24,630 nt of DNA from assembly GCF_000003605.2 (NCBI RefSeq), contig NW_003130854.1, forward strand, positions 753,699 through 778,328, written 5' to 3'. This document shows positions 19,650-24,630 of the stretch, in pieces. Position numbers and translations under genes: made by a program. This stretch comes from Saccoglossus kowalevskii. Its lineage: Eukaryota > Hemichordata > Enteropneusta > Harrimaniidae. Position 1 is the first letter of the stretch. Each line of letters opens with the position of its first letter. The notes beneath the pieces were generated by a model that was not told where the DNA came from, searched no databases, and saw nothing but the letters and a program-made list of their open reading frames with translations.

Positions 19650-20338
19650 AAGCTTTATTATCTTGTCAGGTCTGTTCATATTTAAATCGACCCACGCGAG
19701 AAATTTAAAATCGACAACAAGTAATTATCTCCAGGGTAAATTTATTCATTGTGATTCTTATGTGAATGCGTCTTAACAAAAAAATATGAACAATGTTGAG
19801 TAACGGCCAAAAAACACGTTGCTGAAGGTTTAAAAATGTCTTTCGTATTTAAATTGATCTACAATTCCGAGACCGATTCAATCCACAAGGTTCCTTGTAA
19901 TGTATTCGTAGCGTCGGCACGTGATTCCCCGAACGTGATTTGAGGACATTAACCATTCACCAAAGACTTTCTCGAATTGTATGTGTGGTACATGTCGTAC
20001 ATAACTATACGGAGCGTTGATTCAATATTCCCGACGTCAACTGCGACTATTCCATAATGATGTACACACTTTCCTACCAACGTGGGCTGTACCGATAACA
20101 TTACACCATGTAATTTCTCCTCTAGACAAATTCTATTCATCAAATGTAACACGCTTGGACACGAACATTATATTAAATATTTCTCAACTATATTTTTACT
20201 GTTGACCAGAATTAAATATTAACGAATTTGCCAATTCACTGACGTTCCTACGGTCAAATTATTTAGTCAAAACACTAAATTACACTGTATTAACCCCACA
20301 AATAATACAACTATTAGTAGACAAACAGTTAAAATGAT
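19650..20338. other. Copy-B-specific block of about 690 bases
   Basis: Copy A joins the sequences flanking this block near 14320. No terminal repeats or recognisable genes are seen inside. It may be an insertion in copy B or a deletion in copy A. Confidence 0.4.
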
Positions 20339-21292
20339 TAAAATATTTAATAAAAGTACACATGTCTGGAAAACATTCACTCACAAGGGGCTTCCCTTTC
20401 CGCTTCACTAGTAAAGTGAGGAAATAGCAAACTGTGGTTCATTTGAGTTTGAACCATATTTTCTATTGTACCCTGCTATCATGCCCTTCATGTTTCTGTC
20501 GATTCAAAATTTCCGATCTCAACGGCAGGGGTTGATAATCAAGTTTCCGGTGATTTATTTTCGTCATTTGATCCAGATGATCCAGGGTGTATAACATTTA
20601 AAACATGACAATAATGAACTCTCAACAATGCCATGAGCAGTTTTGTTCCAGGGCTATTGTACAAAAAAAATAAACTAATAGTTGTGGTGAATTTATTTTG
20701 GATTCTTGCACAAAGACGGCGTCATTTGTTCTGTTCCTCATGCACTCAATTGTTCCATTCCTACTGCTAACCTGATCTTCGGCCATCAACTGAGCACACC
20801 ATCACATCGACACAAGCACAAATTAACGCCTCCATGATTTGATAATGTGTGCAAGGATCAACACTCATTTCCACAAACTCGCATAATGTGGCTTTTGATT
20901 GGTGGATATTGCTATCCCGTGAATGAACGGTGAATCACGGTTCATGGTGCACATCATTCACATTTGATGGAATTTGATGACCAACATTAAAGCATCCAAC
21001 AACTGTGAAACAGTATCACACAGTCCGTGCGTCGTATGCATCTCCAATAGTAACAAAATTACATATGTGAGAGAGATGCAAATCTTTTTTTTTATTGTTG
21101 CCACAGCTCTCTCCTTTGATATTCAAGAACTGATATTCTTTGTCAAATCCAATTACACCTAATCAATAAGTGTCTCTTATTAAGTTCTTATATTTTATCT
21201 GTAAGCCAATTTTTTTTCAATATTCGTAACCGAGAAATATAATCGCTAATCATGCACAACACAGTGTACCTACAAAATCAGTGTTCCGATAC

Positions 21293-21543
21293 TTATTGAA
21301 AACTATATTGTTCATTTTCTACTACCCAATGAATTGCTCCCACCTTATCACATAAAAAATAGAGGAAAAGTGCTTTCAATGACAGGAGCCGTTGTTTAGC
21401 TTCCCCATTAATTGAAATGTCACCTGTGGTCAAACCATAGTTTGCTAACACATTGGTGACATTACGTTTGAACAATACAAGATTAATCCATTCAGCTAAA
21501 GGAACAAACAAATCACCATACATATACCAATCACAGATAAATT
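21293..21543 (-). pseudogene. Copy-B-only frame, product unrecognised
   Basis: An open frame (ATG 21523, open back to about 21543) of protein-like composition: YGDLFVPLAEWINLVLFKRN, then LLSLKALFLYFLCDKVGAIH. Copy A has lost most of this part. Immediately upstream, in another phase, both copies retain a related stretch (DPDDIPN in A, EPDDISPN in B, then ALVMYL and ALVIYL). This suggests one older coding region with a frameshift and stop. I recognise no family. Confidence 0.3.
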
Positions 21544-22500
21544 ACCAGAGCATGGTAAAACTGACAAATTTTGTCAAGAATGTGAGCAGAAGCATTCGGA
21601 GATATGTCATCAGGTTCATTCGTTATGATGACAGCCAATTTAGGTTGTTACATTTACTGTATCAGCATTAACACATACATTCACGAGGGCTTTAGCTGAC
21701 ATTGGTTCACTTGGCACCGATTTCTCTATTTGTGAAGATGTTGAATTGTCAAATTCAAATACACAAAATATTCAGTGTCTGATGATGGTCCACTCTGTCC
21801 CACTAAATCAGGAAATGCTTCAGCACTGGGGGTATTTTAAGAGAGGTCATTAATGTGATGAATCTATCATTCAGACGGTCACTGAGAAATGACCATCCCT
21901 ATACACCTGCAATCACTGAATAGGTTGTTTGTCGCAGTGATAGATAGTTCGCAATTGAAACTCCTCCCGCAACACCACCATTAACAACCGGTAAATGGAC
22001 AAGTAGTAGATAGCTAGGAGGAGCAACTCGAATGATATTTGCATCCATCTACTGCAATGGTCAGGGATCACAATGTTTCCTACAAGGAATCTGTTCATAG
22101 AAGTTGACTGCTAACAGCCAACTCCAGATTATAACGTCACATGCCACTAACCATATGACAAATCAATTACATGTTCATCTTTTTTGGATAAGTATTTTTA
22201 CCACATTGTATGCAGGTCTCAGTTCCTTATGATCTGGTACAAAATTCATTTTTCTCATCCTCCTTGACATGCATCTTTCTAAGAATATCTGCGAAAAATG
22301 GTTCGCTTTAATGGTTCCTTTTGGGTGAAAAGATTCTCATACATCTTTTCTCGCATGTTTTTCCACAAAAATACTGCCGGAATTGCTCAGCCTTGTTTTA
22401 TTTGCTTCATGAACCAGCCCAAATAATTCTCTAAATTAGAAATTGTTTCATGCAATACATCTACACTACATGAAAAAACATTTCTTTCATAAAAAAATTA

Positions 22501-23323
22501 TTTCTGAAATGTGATAGTGTGACCGGTCAAATGGGTTAATTTTGGGAACACTATTTGGGGATAATTCGGGAATTAAACACGCTTGAAAGTAGTATTTTTG
22601 GATATATACACACTCCAATCACGCAAGGGAGTACATCGAATTACGACGTATCAAACATTTAGTAAATAAGATCAATAAATTACCATTACTACTACTAAGT
22701 TCCGTATTCAAAATAACTAAAAAGGGGGCGAGGGGAGCTCTTAGTTCGCCGTGTCTTCCAGTCCTCTTCTTTCAGTCCACCCTCTTCCGTCAGTCTCCTC
22801 CTTTTTTCTCCCAAACCGAGCTTCCTATCGGTTTCGCGATTCCTTTGTCATTGTCATTCAAATACGCTGCGCAATTAACGCACAACCAGATTCACGCCCT
22901 CACACGTATTATGTATGCACGTGTATCTGGTGACATGCCAAACACTCAAAAGATTTTGAATTGACCTCAATTCAAGAAGGGGAATGGAACTTCATAGTAA
23001 AGAAAAACAAATTTTACAAGGAAATATATCGTACTAAAATACATATAGATTAATAAAATACAACACCAGAAAGAGGTGAACATGTATCTGAGGTGAGCAA
23101 AATAAAAACAATTTGTTACGATCAGAACAGTAATTACAATCATAGTAAATTAAGATAAGTAATTGTATAATTGGAAATCCTATAATGGTTCAATAAGTAA
23201 TTCATATTTCAACGATTTGAAGTATAATATATTAAAAAGGCTTGGCTAGGAGCCGCCTTCAATATTCCTCATTCAAGGGTTTTCAGGGTTGGTTGTTTTT
23301 GTTTTGTTTTGGAAATAGTAATT
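22501..23323. other. Right flank of the duplicated block, no gene seen
   Basis: Contains a pyrimidine-rich stretch at about 22750-22830 and then AT-rich sequence. No frame shows motifs or splice structure. Confidence 0.35.
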
Positions 23324-23638
23324 TCAGTAAATATAGGGGTATAATATCAAGAATGAATTACGTTTTGAGTGATTTGCTAAACCGAATGAAATAGTTATTG
23401 TGTTTAGAAGAATTATCTGTTTGTCGGATAGCAAAACGTTACTACTTTGGTAAATGATCTGAAAAATATGCAGTTTACTATGAATACGACCCATTTTGTC
23501 AAAAATAGATTTGATGGGCTGGCGTGTGAAATTGGCAATATGGCTGATTGGAAGTGGTATTTCTTTTATCTGAAGTGAAATAGAATCAGATATTAGACAT
23601 TGGACCAGATTTGAAATACGTAGGGATTTGGTGTCCAT
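23324..23638 (-). CDS. Unrecognised small frame (104 aa)
   Basis: ATG 23638-23636 opens a stop-free frame with segments such as MDTKSLRISNLVQCLIS and KSIFDKMGRIHSKLHIFQII. The length is above what I expect by chance in such AT-rich sequence, and the composition is varied. There is no recognisable domain, no signal peptide and no visible promoter. It could be an exon, a relic or chance. Confidence 0.25.
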   Translation of the reverse strand: MDTKSLRISNLVQCLISDSISLQIKEIPLPISHIANFTRQPIKSIFDKMGRIHSKLHIFQIIYQSSNVLLSDKQIILLNTITISFGLANHSKRNSFLILYPYIY

Positions 23639-24187
23639 ATTCAATATTTAAACTACCGTGGTATATTATACACTACAATTCTCCCATAAGTAGCACCACG
23701 TTATGTGTTACTGTGGTGACAAATTATCAGTAAGACACAAAATTACTGCAAATAGATCAATATGGGTAATCATAATTACTCGCGTAATCAGGATAATATT
23801 TATCGAAAGTTACATACGGTGTTCAAGTACATTATAAGTTGCTCTGGAACGCAAAAAAAAAGTCTGACAGAAAGAATCGGGTCTGATAGATTTAAAATAC
23901 ATAAAATGAATTTGCGTAGATTGGGTTTGAAACCCATTTTTTTCACTTCCTGAATTTACTCCATATAAAAATATTGATATACTAATAACTGATTTTTGGC
24001 CAACAATTAACAGGCATTTAACAGATACTTTAACTCATTCGCTCTGGTATAAAATTAACTTATTCTTGCATCCATGGTTAAGATAGGTTAAGATTTGTTG
24101 CAGAGTTGGACAATCGGAGGGACTTATTGACAACATTCATTTAATAATAAATTCATTTAAAACTAAAAAAAGGTTGAAACTAAATAG

Positions 24188-24252
24188 GGGGACAATTTAT
24201 TTGTGTGAGTCGGAAAAGTACGAGAATTATTTGATGGGGACAATTTATTTGT
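24188..24252 (+). repeat. 17-base direct repeat
   Basis: GGGGACAATTTATTTGT occurs at 24188-24204 and again at 24236-24252, 48 bases apart. The first copy is preceded by a purine-rich run. It may be an internal repeat of a transposon end or a local duplication. Confidence 0.55.
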
Positions 24253-24504
24253 TTTATTATTTATACGGCAAAAATTACTAACCATAAGTTAGGAGAAAAC
24301 ACCGTAATAATTTTTCAATTGTGTGTGCGATGTCGGTTTTTAGGGCGGCACGGTTTGAGTTAAAACCTAGAAAATACTCAAAAAGTGTGGGGTTTCAATC
24401 AAACGACCGGGGGCTTTTTTAGGTCAGTTTGAAAGGCGAGGTTGACCGGTTTCGTTTCCGCAACTCATCAGGACCTCCGGGGAAAAGGGTCGAGATTGAA
24501 AGTT

Positions 24505-24630
24505 TCCTTTTTCCTCTCTTCTCTTTATAAGGGGGAGGGTGTATATTGTGTGTTGGTGTGTGCGTTGTGCGTGTTTTTCTCGTGTTGTTTTGGTTTGTCT
24601 TGAAAAAGACAGTTTGACAAGGTGCCCCCG
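24505..24630 (+). promoter_or_regulatory. TATA-containing promoter-like stretch at the window edge
   Basis: A pyrimidine-rich run (24503-24524) leads into TTTATAA (24524-24530), then a G-run and a GT-rich leader. The layout fits a TATA promoter, possibly in a retrotransposon long terminal repeat, but the window ends before any coding sequence or primer-binding site can be judged. Confidence 0.3.

Larger units (their letters stand above)
18281..22500 (-). repeat. Tandem element copy B
   Basis: Second copy of the block at 13489-15925, same orientation. It is longer because it carries extra blocks, at about 19013-19520, 19650-20338 and 21140-21430, plus a ~90-base block near 21950-22040. Homology ends after an A-run at about 22500. 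The sequences beyond 15925 and 22500 are unrelated, so these ends are real edges of the duplicated unit. I see no terminal inverted repeat at either edge. Substitutions between the copies in the possible frames are mostly amino-acid-changing, so neither copy looks constrained since they split. Confidence 0.8.

Noticed and set aside
21640..22048. A 75-codon two-exon frame in copy B (22048-21907 and 21725-21640, minus strand) with splice sites matched in copy A
   Set aside because: All six differences from copy A in the second exon change the amino acid, and copy A's first exon is frameshifted. It shows no coding constraint and the start context is weak.
1..24630. tRNA, rRNA, snRNA and CRISPR signatures
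   Set aside because: I looked for conserved internal promoter boxes, core rRNA strings and regularly spaced repeats and saw none.

Overview
This window looks like nuclear DNA of an animal, most likely a marine-type invertebrate (mollusc, cnidarian, echinoderm or lancelet; I cannot resolve which). It is AT-rich with sparse coding sequence, GT-AG introns, AATAAA poly(A) signals followed by GT-rich tracts, and dead copies of transposon families typical of such genomes. There are no bacterial-style operons, no tRNA or rRNA genes and no CRISPR array.

Layout. Positions 1-5800 hold several short plus-strand coding units that I cannot name: a two-exon candidate at 1151-1604 with a very small intron, a multi-exon unit at 2066-3106 with an internal stop, the best intact reading frame of the window at 3483-3923 (good start context, poly(A) signal at 4099), and a broken 270-codon frame at 4829-5627. 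Positions 5950-6840 on the minus strand carry the core and C-terminal part of a P-element/THAP9-like transposase, with one intron still recognisable but with stops and frameshifts. Two inverted repeats (6854-6980 and 7156-7450) lie just upstream of it. From 7.5 to 11.5 kb I see no gene, only a cluster of promoter-like motifs at 8341-8466.

From 11.54 to 14.17 kb, on the minus strand, lies a decayed family-B DNA polymerase of the kind carried by Polinton/Maverick and adintovirus-like elements. Its N-terminal region, zinc-finger section, exonuclease motifs I-III and polymerase motif A follow in the right order through many frameshifts. It is cut off before motifs B and C. The polymerase N-terminus and its upstream flank (13489-15925) occur a second time, in the same orientation, at 18281-22500, so the locus holds two tandem copies of one element. 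Copy B carries large extra blocks, one of them bounded by short inverted repeats. Between the copies lie a GC-rich retrotransposon gag-like fragment (15926-17092), a possible 100-residue two-exon gene (17381-17733) and an OB-fold (RPA-like) fragment (17873-18201), all on the minus strand.

The right end (22.5-24.6 kb) is AT-rich with one unrecognised small frame, a 17-base direct repeat and a TATA-containing pyrimidine-rich stretch. No intact mobile system is present. The window reads as a graveyard of nested elements beside a few small, possibly host, genes. The most distinctive content is the tandem polymerase-bearing element and its OB-fold neighbour.
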